Part shown: positions 6,964 to 13,467 of the stretch, piece by piece | Layout: every line of letters begins with the position of its first letter | Position numbering within the stretch: position 1 is the stretch's first letter | IMG/VR virus record: IMGVR_UViG_3300037493_002835 | Span: 1-32,997 of that record | Strand: one strand, 5' to 3' | Origin: a virus | DNA: 32,997 nucleotides | The notes under the pieces: model-generated | Told to the model about the DNA's origin: nothing | The model's database searches: none | Seen by the model: the letters and a program-made list of their open reading frames with translations, nothing else | Made by a program: the position numbers and the translations under genes

Positions 6964-7257
6964 CTATCCTCTCTCTTCGTTCTGGCCACTTACACAGTAA
7001 ACTCTACACATCCCTTCGTATCTCCTTTCGACTTCTTGGAGTTGCTGCGCCACACCATCCGCGTCGTAGTCGTAGATGTAGGCGGCGTCCCGGTCGTCAG
7101 TCCACGCCCAGTCTCCGGTTTTGCGGTCGCGGGTCATGTATTTCCCGTCCTCGCGTTTGATGAGCACTTTCTTGCCAGCGCACTCCTGGCTCATGTTGGT
7201 TGAGCGCGCCCAGGCATTGATTTCTTGCGGTGTCATATCTTCTTTATATTCGACCAT
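6964..7257 (-). CDS. Small phage gene whose 3' end is replaced by the IS end
   Basis: The reading frame begins MVEYKEDMTPQEINAW and is rich in charged and aromatic residues (GDWAWTDDRDAAYIYDYD). After RRYE the frame enters the IS right end and terminates with a foreign tail ending GQNEERG. Removing the element and one target duplication restores ...VERRYEAKWSAEIYA and a stop that overlaps the methyltransferase ATG (ATGCGTGA). The original product was thus about 90 residues and coupled to the methyltransferase. The start is uncertain: the ATG at 7236 has a slightly better ribosome binding site, and an upstream GTG or ATG is possible. Function is unknown. Only the last eight native residues are lost, so the product may still work. 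Confidence 0.65.
   Translation of the reverse strand: MVEYKEDMTPQEINAWARSTNMSQECAGKKVLIKREDGKYMTRDRKTGDWAWTDDRDAAYIYDYDADGVAQQLQEVERRYEGMCRVYCVSGQNEERG
6986..7013. repeat. IS256-family right terminal inverted repeat
   Basis: This 28-bp end is the partner of 5577-5604 and contains the identical 13-base core in inverted orientation (CCACTTACACAGT). The target duplication CTTCGTAT follows at 7014-7021. Confidence 0.88.
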
Positions 7258-7259
7258 GA

Positions 7260-7319
7260 TGGAGAACCAATCACTGGAGCGAATGTGCGCCGCGCACATC
7301 GCTCAGTTCTGCGTTAGCT
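7260..7319 (-). other. attC-like imperfect palindrome, site 2
   Basis: Read on the minus strand this starts AGCTAAC, whose TAA is the stop codon of the preceding 75-residue gene. It folds as GAACTGAGCGATGTGCGC paired with GCGCACATTCGCTCCAGT, with single unpaired bases on one arm, and ends near GGTTCTCC just before the next gene's start. Overlap of a gene stop with the outer box and unpaired bases in a hairpin are features of integron attC sites. The far-end box is not a good GTTRRRY match, so this is a weaker candidate than site 1. Confidence 0.35.
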
Positions 7320-7541
7320 GACTACACGTTTCAGCCATGAGTCCATTTCAGGGCCAACAGCCGCGATGATATTCCGTCCGGCTACATACGCGGCCACTGT
7401 CGGCCTGATTGCGTTTATGTCGTTGTAGGCACGGTCAAGCCTTCGTTGCAGTTCTAGTTTCTCGCTTTCGAGTTCGATATTGCGCTTGAGCACTTTGGCC
7501 GCAAACTTTGTTGTGACCGATGATGTTCGTTTCGATTTCAT
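7314..7541 (-). CDS. Coiled-coil protein of a small cassette-like gene (75 aa)
   Basis: The product is a basic, helical protein. After a polar start (MKSKRTSSVTTKFAAKVL) comes a heptad-like stretch, KRNIELESEKLELQRRLDRA, then a short C-terminal region ending EMDSWLKRVVS. A coiled coil suggests a dimer. No family is recognised. I chose the ATG at 7541; the frame is open to 7604, but the upstream part runs into the palindrome at 7557-7648. The stop TAA is part of the attC-like box at 7313-7319. The gene is therefore bracketed by two palindromes, as a mobile cassette would be. Confidence 0.6.
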   Translation of the reverse strand: MKSKRTSSVTTKFAAKVLKRNIELESEKLELQRRLDRAYNDINAIRPTVAAYVAGRNIIAAVGPEMDSWLKRVVS

Positions 7542-7556
7542 AATGATTTTGTCGTC

Positions 7557-7648
7557 AGCTAACAAGGTCGGTGCAGCGAACCCGGCTTGGCGTCGTGGTT
7601 GCAATCGGGGGCGTTCATAGAGCCGGGTCGCTGACCTTGCTGTTATGC
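7557..7648 (-). other. attC-like imperfect palindrome, site 1
   Basis: On the minus strand this 92-bp site starts GCATAAC and ends GTTAGCT, the box positions of an integron attC site. The arms AAGGTC, AGCGA and CCCGGCT pair with AGCCGGG, TCGCT and GACCTT. One extra A and a short unpaired stretch lie on the 3' arm, resembling extrahelical bases. The end box lies 15 bp before the next small gene. No integron integrase is in the window. It could also be an unrelated structured repeat. Confidence 0.45.
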
Positions 7649-7717
7649 CGCTTCATATCGTCTCCACTTGGGTTGCTTGTTTACTGGTTTGGCTGTCGTT
7701 CACTGGTTGGTGAAGTT

Positions 7718-8032
7718 TCATGTTTTCAGTAAGGTTTCGCCTTCGGTCGCAGAGCTTGGGTCGTTTGGCCCTTGCCACCCCTCTTGAAGTTTTCGCATGA
7801 GCGTCATGTCGTCATCACCCCGCAGCATCCGGTCGTGGACGTGCTCGCAGATGCCGCCTAGCCGCTGGATTTCAGAAGTTGCGGCGGCCAGCGTATCGGC
7901 GCAGTATTCAAACGTCTCGGACCGAGCCATTGCCCGGCGTGCAAGTTCTGGTTCTGCGTCACGCATATCGTCCGCCACTTTTCTCCACGCCGCAGCGCAG
8001 TCACGCCACGCCGCACACTGCGCCAGGTTCAT
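7718..8032 (-). CDS. Small helical protein of unknown function (104 aa)
   Basis: The protein is mostly helical and carries scattered cysteines (MNLAQCAAWRDCAAAWRKVADD ends its first helix). It later contains SEIQRLGGICEHVHDRMLRGDDD. No family is recognised. The frame is open upstream to 8266, but the ATG at 8032 overlaps the stop of the preceding gene as ATGA and gives a clean composition, so I chose it. Its stop again forms ATGA with a 22-codon frame (7653-7721) that leads into the attC-like palindrome. The gene belongs to the accessory string between dnaB and the methyltransferase. Confidence 0.65.
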   Translation of the reverse strand: MNLAQCAAWRDCAAAWRKVADDMRDAEPELARRAMARSETFEYCADTLAAATSEIQRLGGICEHVHDRMLRGDDDMTLMRKLQEGWQGPNDPSSATEGETLLKT

Positions 8033-8337
8033 ACGCGCAACCTCTGCTCCAGAGCTTGCAAACTGCCCCAGCCTGGCGTCGGGTTCGGCAGCCATGTATC
8101 CAGCTTGCGCCGCCAAAAGCGCGCTGATGGCGACTCCGGTTCTTCTTCCTCCCACTTGGCGCCCCATGGCCGACGGCACAGCAGTTCCTTTTTTTGTTCG
8201 CAACGCCAACACCGTTCGCAAATGCCTTCGTTGCCGTTGACCATCTTGAACGCCTTCGAGCCGCAAGCGCAGTGTGCCGACACCACGCGCCGCCGGCGCA
8301 TCATGTATTCCCGCATGTATTCTCTCGGTGTTCCCAT
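8029..8337 (-). CDS. Small cysteine-rich protein, possible zinc ribbon (102 aa)
   Basis: After a methionine- and arginine-rich start (MGTPREYMREYMMRRRR) the protein has HCACGS and, about 16 residues later, ICERCWRC, a C-x-C...C-x2-C-x2-C arrangement that could bind zinc. The C-terminus is acidic and then basic with tryptophans (FWRRKLDTWLP). No named family is recognised. Two adjacent ATG codons are available (8340 and 8337). The second lies six bases after AAAGGA, the better spacing. The stop is ATGA-coupled to the next gene. Confidence 0.65.
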   Translation of the reverse strand: MGTPREYMREYMMRRRRVVSAHCACGSKAFKMVNGNEGICERCWRCEQKKELLCRRPWGAKWEEEEPESPSARFWRRKLDTWLPNPTPGWGSLQALEQRLRV

Positions 8338-8350
8338 CATGTTTCCTTTC

Positions 8351-8557
8351 TCAATCCGTGTGTTTTCGTCGCATCCAACCCCGATTGTATTCATCGCGCT
8401 GACCCAACCGCTTCCAATCCACCAGCCGGTTCGGATGCGTCTGGTCCACCAGTCCCGGCTCAGTCTCATCCCACTTGTCTTGGCAGAACTGACCACACCA
8501 CCGACCCTTCCTCGCCGGCCTGCCACAGAACTCGCAGTTGCGTTCACGATTCTTCAT
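8351..8557 (-). CDS. Small zinc-finger protein (68 aa)
   Basis: The N-terminus holds CEFCGRPARKGRWCGQFCQ, a four-cysteine C-x2-C...C-x3-C motif like the treble-clef or zinc-knuckle stubs found in many small phage proteins. The rest is basic with tryptophans (VDWKRLGQRDEYNRGWMRRK). A nucleic-acid-binding or adaptor role is likely but not specific. The gene starts at ATG 8557, six bases after GAAAG, in the gap that follows dnaB and its palindrome. It ends 13 bp before the next gene. Confidence 0.7.
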   Translation of the reverse strand: MKNRERNCEFCGRPARKGRWCGQFCQDKWDETEPGLVDQTHPNRLVDWKRLGQRDEYNRGWMRRKHTD

Positions 8558-8571
8558 CTTTCAAAATTTTT

Positions 8572-8628
8572 AAGGAGGAACTCAAAAACTCAGGAAAAGT
8601 CTTTTCCGGCTTTCCTGATTTCCTCCTT
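8572..8628. repeat. Imperfect palindrome, AAGGAGGAACTCA type, copy 2
   Basis: The element starts AAGGAGGAACTCA and ends TTTCCTCCTT, with an inner hairpin GGAAAAGTCTTTTCC. It begins exactly at the dnaB stop codon on the minus strand. Copy 1 at 1627-1703 shares the ends and the ACTCAGGAAAAG block. The two copies occupy equivalent positions, directly between a longer gene and the next cistron. Confidence 0.65.
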
Positions 8629-10232
8629 CAATCCATCGGCACATCGTCGTCCTCGATGATGCTCGGTTGTTTCAACACCTGCGCTTCCCGCTCGCCGTCC
8701 TTCAACGTCTCCACCCCATGCCGCACCTTGAACAGATGCCAGTCCTCAAACTTGGTCAGGTTCGTGAAGAACACTTCCTTGGCGTGACCCACCGGGCCAT
8801 ACCGATTCTTCGCCACCACCATCTCCATCAATTTCGGTTTCTTGCTCCAATCCCAGCCCGCCGTGATGCGATCCAGCACGTCGTCATCCGACTCGCCATC
8901 GCCTTGCTTCTTGAATTTCGTGGCGGGTTTGTTCAGGAACAAAATCACATCCGCGTCCTGCTCCAACGCGCCGCAGTCCTTGAGGTCCGACATCACCGGG
9001 CGGCGCGCTTTGTCCGCTGTCTCGATGTTCCGGTTCATCTGCGCCAGCACGATCCACGGCACTTTCAATTCTTTCTTCAACCGCATGATGCCGCGCGAAA
9101 TCTTGGTCAACTCTTTCACCCGATCTATCCCCTTGCCGTCCTCGATCTCCACCAGTTGCACGTAGTCCAGGATGAACAGCTTGATGCCTTTCTCGCGCGC
9201 GATCTGTCGCGCCTTGGCGGCGATCTGGCCGATGGTTTGGCCCGGCGTATCGTCCACCCACACTTGCGCGTTGCTCAGTTTGCCCGCCACCTTGATCAGA
9301 TTCACGTTGTCGTCATTGCTCGCGAAGCCCTGACTGAACTCCGCCGTGTCCACGCCAGCCCGACCGAACAACAACCGATACCCAAGGCTCGTGCTGTCCA
9401 TCTCGATGCTGAACACCGCCACGGGGATGCCCTTGCGCTCCACGGTTTCCGGGTATTCCTCGTTTGTCTCGTGGTTCAACAACTTTTTGCCCGTGGGTTC
9501 GTGCCACACGTAGTCCAGCGCCAGATGTTCAAGGATGTTCATGGCCTTGGTGGTCTTGCCGTCGCCTGGCCGCCCCGCCAGCACCATGTAGTAGGTTTCC
9601 CGGATGCCGCGTAGCAACTTGTCCAGATAAACGCCCTGCGGCCCGGTGGGAAGCCCGCGCAACTGCGTCTTGCCGCGCACATACCGGAACTCCTCCATGT
9701 CCGAAATCACATCCTGCACGATCTGCTTCAACGGCTTCCACGCCGTCTCGTATTGGCCTACCGTCGCCAGTTCCAACAATTCACCGCTCGCCTCGGCGAT
9801 CACTTTCGCCACATCCTCCGCCGCCAACGCGCGCTGTTGAAACTCGCCGCACTTGTTCACGAACGCCCGCACCATCGCCTTGCCGCGCACCATGTCCGCG
9901 TAATGCCCCAGCACCCCCGCGCCCGTCACGCTGTCCTGCAACTCGTTCAGATACACGATGCCGCCGATGTCCTCCAGCGTGCCTCCGTCTCGCAAGGATT
10001 GCTGCACCGTGATGATGTCCACCGGCGTGTTCGCCTCGCGCAACTTGAGCATCGCCTCGAAGATCGTGCGATGCCGCAGGTCGTAAAAGAACTCAGGCTC
10101 GAACCGTTGCGCCGCCAACTTGTCCAACGCCGCCGCCGCCGAACCCATCACGTCCAGCACGCTGCCCAAGATGCCCTGCTCCGCCTCGTTCGCGTGCGGC
10201 GGTAGACGGTCGGGCGTGGGTTTGCCGCTCAC
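8628..10232 (-). CDS. dnaB: Replicative DNA helicase, DnaB family
   Basis: This hexameric 5'-3' helicase unwinds the fork for phage replication. In 534 residues it shows the N-terminal DnaB domain (EAEQGILGSVL near residue 16), the linker, and a RecA-like motor with Walker A GRPGDGKT (220-227), FSIEM (275-279), Walker B LFILDYVQLVE (352-362) and the AQMNRNIE plus SDLKDCGALEQDAD region that forms the arginine-finger side. The start is a GTG at 10232 overlapping the previous stop as GTGA. The next Met lies inside the domain. A 20-residue insertion at 245-265 is longer than in the E. coli protein. A DUF1376 protein precedes it, a common phage replication pairing. Confidence 0.95.
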   Translation of the reverse strand: MSGKPTPDRLPPHANEAEQGILGSVLDVMGSAAAALDKLAAQRFEPEFFYDLRHRTIFEAMLKLREANTPVDIITVQQSLRDGGTLEDIGGIVYLNELQDSVTGAGVLGHYADMVRGKAMVRAFVNKCGEFQQRALAAEDVAKVIAEASGELLELATVGQYETAWKPLKQIVQDVISDMEEFRYVRGKTQLRGLPTGPQGVYLDKLLRGIRETYYMVLAGRPGDGKTTKAMNILEHLALDYVWHEPTGKKLLNHETNEEYPETVERKGIPVAVFSIEMDSTSLGYRLLFGRAGVDTAEFSQGFASNDDNVNLIKVAGKLSNAQVWVDDTPGQTIGQIAAKARQIAREKGIKLFILDYVQLVEIEDGKGIDRVKELTKISRGIMRLKKELKVPWIVLAQMNRNIETADKARRPVMSDLKDCGALEQDADVILFLNKPATKFKKQGDGESDDDVLDRITAGWDWSKKPKLMEMVVAKNRYGPVGHAKEVFFTNLTKFEDWHLFKVRHGVETLKDGEREAQVLKQPSIIEDDDVPMD

Positions 10233-11095
10233 GCTGCACCCCCTTCCATCGTCTCAAGCTCCGCGATCAAAACCTCCACCGCCTTTTTTTCAGCGCGATA
10301 GTCATCCCCCAACGCCTTCATGTTCTCCACCTCGGCCTTGCCGGCGCGGATGGCCGCCTGCAACTCCGCCTTGCGTTTCCCGTCCTGAATCGCCACCACG
10401 GAGGCAGACACTTCCCCGGAATTTTTCGCGCCTTTTTTCTGCGGTGCTCCGCTGCCCGATGGCGTCCAAGTCTTGTGGTCGGCGCGCCAACACGAGACGA
10501 GCCAACGCCGCCAATTCCGAGGCCACTCACGCCGACCATTCAGCTTTTTGAGAGAGTCCATCACCCAGTCCAGCGGCATCGCGGGCGTGCCGCTGGCCGG
10601 CTCGCCCGGAAAGTGTGCCGCGAACTGGATCACAGCCTCGTCAGACACCGATTCCGGGAAGTCGCCCGAACCCGCCGCTTCCTCCTCCTTCAATGGATAT
10701 TGGTTATTGGTTAATGGAACGCGCGCGCGCGTTGGAGTCCGCGTTTCATCCGAATGGACTCCATTCGGAGTCCGTTCGGAGTCCCATCGCACAGCGTTCG
10801 CTTTGCGGGCGGAGTCTGATTTTCGTTGAAATGCTTGGATTTCTTCACAAGCCCGCTTGTTGCTATGACCGTCCTGCCGTTTCGGGAAGAACTCAGCCAC
10901 CACCTTGTCCACGGCCTTTTTTTCGGGTGAGTTTTGTGCCCGGCAGATGCGATAGATGGCGTCTTTTTCCTCTGGCAACGTCCGCTCGGTGGCATACACC
11001 CAGTCCAAAAGCACGGTATAGACCCCATGCTCGATCAGACTCAAGTGACCTGTGTCTTTGGCGTAGTCGCCCAGATGTCGTGTGTAGTAGTGCAT
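10229..11095 (-). CDS. DUF1376 replication-associated protein
   Basis: The first 50 residues (MHYYTRHLGDYAKDTGHLSL, then EHGVYTVLLDWVYATERTLP) match the DUF1376 (YdaU-like) family, which in prophages sits next to helicase or helicase-loader genes and is thought to help start phage replication. The domain spans about 1-85. A disordered, charged middle follows (SERTPNGVHSDETRTPTRAR). A second helical part has tryptophan clusters (EWPRNWRRWLVSCWRADHK), and a C-terminal coiled coil ends the protein. Organisation and coupling to dnaB suggest an initiator or loader. DNA binding at an origin is inferred, and no iteron array is evident in the gene. Confidence 0.82.
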   Translation of the reverse strand: MHYYTRHLGDYAKDTGHLSLIEHGVYTVLLDWVYATERTLPEEKDAIYRICRAQNSPEKKAVDKVVAEFFPKRQDGHSNKRACEEIQAFQRKSDSARKANAVRWDSERTPNGVHSDETRTPTRARVPLTNNQYPLKEEEAAGSGDFPESVSDEAVIQFAAHFPGEPASGTPAMPLDWVMDSLKKLNGRREWPRNWRRWLVSCWRADHKTWTPSGSGAPQKKGAKNSGEVSASVVAIQDGKRKAELQAAIRAGKAEVENMKALGDDYRAEKKAVEVLIAELETMEGGAA

Positions 11096-11125
11096 AGTAA
11101 GATCGTTAAGCAGCTCGCAGGATAA

Positions 11126-11611
11126 TCACCAACGGCCCTTTTTGCGCGGGCACGGGCCGACTAATTCATAGAGGTCCGCCTGCACATGAACCACTGGTAG
11201 CTCCATCGGCTTGCCGTCGTAGCCTACCCGCAAGAAATTGTCCGCGTTTTTCACCCGCACCCGCAGGATGTTCTGACGCAGGGCAGGATTCGTCCCCGCC
11301 GCATACGCTTCGAGGATGCGCCGGTTTTTCATTTTGGCGTTCCAGACCAGTAGCCGCGTAGCCGTTCCTGTGGCTTCGCTAGGCGCGGTTTTTTCCGTTT
11401 CCGAGGTGGAGACAGTCGGCAAGGCCGCAACGGGCGGTAATCGCAACACCGCCGCAATTTTTCCCACAGCGTCCTCAGTGAGACAAATGCGACCAGAGAT
11501 GGTTTCCCAATCGGCGAGATAAACCAGATGCTCCGCGCGCAACGCCCGCATCGTGTCGCGACTCAGCCCCAGCCGCCCCGCTACCTTTGATTCCCAATGT
11601 GTGCAATTCAT
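11126..11611 (-). CDS. Hypothetical early phage protein (161 aa)
   Basis: The N-terminus (KVAGRLGLSRDTMRALRAEHL) reads like a helix-turn-helix and is followed by DWETISGRICLTEDAVGKIA, which resembles a second binding element. A proline- and threonine-rich linker (about 78-105) leads to a C-terminal domain containing NAKMKNRRILEAYAAG and LRVRVKNADNFLRVGYDGKP. No family is recognised. The DNA-binding suggestion is weak. It lies between a helix-turn-helix protein and the DUF1376 gene in the early leftward operon, so a regulatory or replication role is plausible. Confidence 0.6.
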   Translation of the reverse strand: MNCTHWESKVAGRLGLSRDTMRALRAEHLVYLADWETISGRICLTEDAVGKIAAVLRLPPVAALPTVSTSETEKTAPSEATGTATRLLVWNAKMKNRRILEAYAAGTNPALRQNILRVRVKNADNFLRVGYDGKPMELPVVHVQADLYELVGPCPRKKGRW

Positions 11612-11668
11612 GGTCTTTTTGTTTTTATGGTCTATCTCGCCAACCCATCGTCATTCCTCATCCCCGGC

Positions 11669-12364
11669 TCAAACCCGACTCCCCCCCCCACCCTCTCCCG
11701 CTCCTGATCCTGCTCCGTTCGCCGCAGCCGTCGCCGCCTGGCTGCCGGCATCCGCTCCACGCACCGGCCCAACCTCGACAGCATCAATGACAGCATCAAT
11801 CTGCGTGAAATTCTCTTTTTGTTGGGGATTCGCCTCGGTTCCGCATGATGTGACAACACCGCGAGCGCGCTTCATGGCGTCCAGCTTGGCGGCGAACTCG
11901 CCCGCGCTGCCGCCGGCTAGCGTGTGCCGATGCTCCACGATCATCCCCGGATCGCCGTCCAACATTCCTTTTTTGTCGCTGAATATCCCAAACGAAACCG
12001 GTATTTGCCCCACCGGCACAGCACCGGCGGCGAGGGCTTCCTCGTAGCGGTCCGCGCTCATCTTCAAAATTCTCCCGATCTGCCCGCTCAGTTGTTTCTT
12101 TTCTATGGCTACCAGGTCTGGCCGCGAATCTCGCAGGGCAGACACGAGGTGATGCGACACCCCGAAGGCGCGCGCGATCCTCAGCAGTCCATGACCCTCG
12201 GCCAACGCCCGGCAGATCGCCTCACGCTTTGCCGCGTCACGCTCCAGGCTGGCGGCGGTGTATGCCTTCCGCGTCTCAGGCTCATCGAGCTTGATCAGCC
12301 GCAATTCATCCACCTCGAACAGTGACGGCTGCCCGGTCGTTAATTCTGTTGAATCCTCAGACAT
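11669..12364 (-). CDS. Helix-turn-helix protein (231 aa)
   Basis: Residues about 45-85 (REAICRALAEGHGLLRIARA, then FGVSHHLVSALRDSRPD) form a homeodomain-like helix-turn-helix similar to those of phage small terminases and resolvase-type regulators. A helical segment (KKQLSGQIGRILKMSADRYE) follows, then a low-complexity C-terminus rich in glycine, alanine and serine. I chose the ATG at 12364, two bases after the stop of the upstream winged-helix gene; the frame is open to 12448, but that part overlaps it. The protein may be a regulator or an unlinked small terminase. The sequence alone does not separate the two. Confidence 0.68.
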   Translation of the reverse strand: MSEDSTELTTGQPSLFEVDELRLIKLDEPETRKAYTAASLERDAAKREAICRALAEGHGLLRIARAFGVSHHLVSALRDSRPDLVAIEKKQLSGQIGRILKMSADRYEEALAAGAVPVGQIPVSFGIFSDKKGMLDGDPGMIVEHRHTLAGGSAGEFAAKLDAMKRARGVVTSCGTEANPQQKENFTQIDAVIDAVEVGPVRGADAGSQAATAAANGAGSGAGEGGGGSRV

Positions 12365-12366
12365 GA

Positions 12367-12627
12367 CTATTTTGAAAAAAACTGCGGCGTCGGCTGCACC
12401 AGGTGCGCGGCTTGCCAACCGGCGATTGCCTGCGCGCTGATGAACCACCGGCCACCATCGAAGAACACCGGGCCGAACTCGCCGCGCTTGAACGAATCCT
12501 TGATCCAGCGCGCACAGCGACCCGGAAAGAACTTTTCCCGCACCTGCGACACCGTGAACACCGGCAACGGCTCGCCGACCGTGGCCGCCGCCGGCGCATC
12601 ATCGAGAATCAGCCTGCGCGCTGTCAT
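12367..12627 (-). CDS. MerR/excisionase-type winged-helix protein (86 aa)
   Basis: The core VFTVSQVREKFFPGRCARWI, then KDSFKRGEFGPVFFDGGRWF and ISAQAIAGWQAAHL, has the HTH_17 layout: recognition helix, beta wing with paired aromatics, then a helix beginning with a charged or polar cap. Such proteins act as excisionases or small regulators. The start ATG at 12627 overlaps the previous stop as ATGA, with GGAGGG upstream. It lies about 3 kb from the integrase on the opposite strand, so an excisionase role is possible though not shown. Confidence 0.7.
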   Translation of the reverse strand: MTARRLILDDAPAAATVGEPLPVFTVSQVREKFFPGRCARWIKDSFKRGEFGPVFFDGGRWFISAQAIAGWQAAHLVQPTPQFFSK

Positions 12628-12791
12628 TTCAGCCCTCCGTTGATTTTTAGGAGGCGCGCCAGACGCCGCCCGCGCCGATTAGCACACCGAGCAGGTGGAC
12701 GCGGCAACGGTTTGGCCGCTGCCGCGCACAACCCCAACACCAACCACAAACCCGCCACCAAACACGCGGCGGAAAGTAAAATCCAGATCAT
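12624..12791 (-). CDS. Small membrane protein (55 aa)
   Basis: The protein begins MIWILLSAACLVAGLWLVLG, one hydrophobic segment long enough to span the membrane, followed by a basic, proline-rich tail (KPLPRPPARCANRRGRR). By the positive-inside rule the tail should be cytoplasmic. The ATG at 12791 has a strong AAGGAGG eight bases upstream and overlaps the stop of the preceding gene as ATGA. A longer frame to 12857 lacks such support. Function is unknown; membrane-anchored early proteins are common in temperate phages. Confidence 0.6.
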   Translation of the reverse strand: MIWILLSAACLVAGLWLVLGLCAAAAKPLPRPPARCANRRGRRLARLLKINGGLK

Positions 12792-13006
12792 CGGGAAACC
12801 TCCTTCACCGAAAAAAAAGCCGGGCGCACGGTCCGAGACGGCAACGGCACGCCACACGACGCGCCGCCTCTAATGACTCGTCCGGCTGGCACTGCGCCCG
12901 GTTTAATTTGCACCGGCTCACCCAGCGCCACGGGCCGCGCCACACGGCGCGCATCACGCGCCAGTTGCAGACCGAGCAGCCGCAGGATTGAGCGTTCGGG
13001 GATCAT
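12788..13006 (-). CDS. Small basic protein of unknown function (72 aa)
   Basis: The protein is arginine- and proline-rich with little recognisable structure (ERSILRLLGLQLARDARRVA at the start, FFSVKEVSR at the end). It is kept because its ATG lies two bases after the upstream stop and its own stop forms ATGA with the membrane-protein gene, so it fits the coupled operon. High GC makes chance open frames common here, and the composition is not strongly protein-like, so confidence is moderate. Confidence 0.5.
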   Translation of the reverse strand: MIPERSILRLLGLQLARDARRVARPVALGEPVQIKPGAVPAGRVIRGGASCGVPLPSRTVRPAFFSVKEVSR

Positions 13007-13008
13007 AA

Positions 13009-13251
13009 TCAGGAAAGCGACCGCTCCGAGAACACGGGCAGAGTCAAACCCGCCAGAATATCCGCTGCCGTCGTTCTGGACTCAGCCAGCCAGCCGGCGA
13101 GAGTGGACGGGCGAAACGGCGACGTCTGGACGATGAAACAATCCGGGCAAATCCCGTGGGAGATCAGCGCGCCGGCGAACAGCACCGGCGCTTTCACGAA
13201 ATTCTGCCCAGCGAACCAGCGCGAGCAATACGCGCAACAATGGGCACTCAC
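13009..13251 (-). CDS. Small zinc-binding protein (80 aa)
   Basis: Two cysteine pairs are visible, CCAYCSRWF near residue 6 and GICPDC near 34, an arrangement that can hold zinc. The C-terminal half (PSTLAGWLAESRTTAADILA) is helical. The start is a GTG at 13251 with AGGAGGT just upstream, overlapping the stop of the ribbon-helix-helix gene as GTGA. No named family is recognised. It is the second gene of the leftward early transcript, probably made soon after the promoter at 13432-13461 fires. Confidence 0.65.
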   Translation of the reverse strand: MSAHCCAYCSRWFAGQNFVKAPVLFAGALISHGICPDCFIVQTSPFRPSTLAGWLAESRTTAADILAGLTLPVFSERSLS

Positions 13252-13421
13252 GCGACCTCCTTGATGCGTCGCGCGTCGCGGTCCCGAAGGATCAAAAACT
13301 CGAGATAGTTTGAGAAGCTGCGACAGTCGCGCCGTGCGAGGTCTAAACCCACTGGAACGATGTCCGGGCTCAATGAAATTTGTTTGCGCGCTTTACCCTT
13401 TGTCCTTTTGCGTTGGCTCAT
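13248..13421 (-). CDS. Ribbon-helix-helix-like regulator, leftward copy (57 aa)
   Basis: A basic N-terminus (MSQRKRTKGKARKQ) leads into QISLSPDIVPVGLDLARRDC and RSFSNYLEFLILRD. A beta strand that would sit in the DNA major groove is followed by two helices with an S-x-S-x-Y-L-E turn, the plan of MetJ/Arc proteins. The 93-residue protein at 15000 shares this plan (QVSIHPDLVAVAQQN, SSFSAYLEMLIREE), so the two look paralogous. The ATG at 13421 follows the predicted -10 by only about 11 bases, implying a very short leader. First gene of the leftward operon, a natural place for an autorepressor. Confidence 0.65.
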   Translation of the reverse strand: MSQRKRTKGKARKQISLSPDIVPVGLDLARRDCRSFSNYLEFLILRDRDARRIKEVA

Positions 13422-13431
13422 CGTGACAATA

Positions 13432-13461
13432 CGTATAAACCATCCGCACAGCACCCGTCAA
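13432..13461 (-). promoter_or_regulatory. Leftward early promoter
   Basis: On the minus strand TTGACG (13461-13456) and TATACG (13437-13432) are 18 bases apart, a sigma70-like pair with one and two mismatches to consensus. The start point would be near 13425, four bases before the ATG at 13421, so the transcript would be almost leaderless. The -10 lies inside the palindrome ATACGTAT. Confidence 0.5.
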
Positions 13462-13467
13462 CTAATT

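Larger units (their letters stand above)
5577..7013 (-). mobile_element. Complete IS256-family insertion sequence (1,437 bp)
   Basis: The element has 28-bp imperfect terminal inverted repeats (5577-5604 and 6986-7013), an 8-bp target duplication CTTCGTAT (5569-5576 and 7014-7021) and a single intact transposase of 405 residues. Length, ends and duplication all suit the IS256 family. It inserted in the last codons of a small leftward gene just upstream of the methyltransferase. Joining the flanks at one copy of the duplication restores that gene's original C-terminus. Intactness suggests a recent insertion, which would most easily happen while the phage was a prophage. Confidence 0.93.

Noticed and set aside
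8667-9614. 315-codon plus-strand frame opposite dnaB
   Set aside because: Antisense of a certain gene; rich in histidine, leucine and arginine with no domain.
11669-12364. Helix-turn-helix protein as the missing small terminase
   Set aside because: The fold is compatible, but it lies about 8 kb from the large terminase among early genes. I left it as a general DNA-binding protein.
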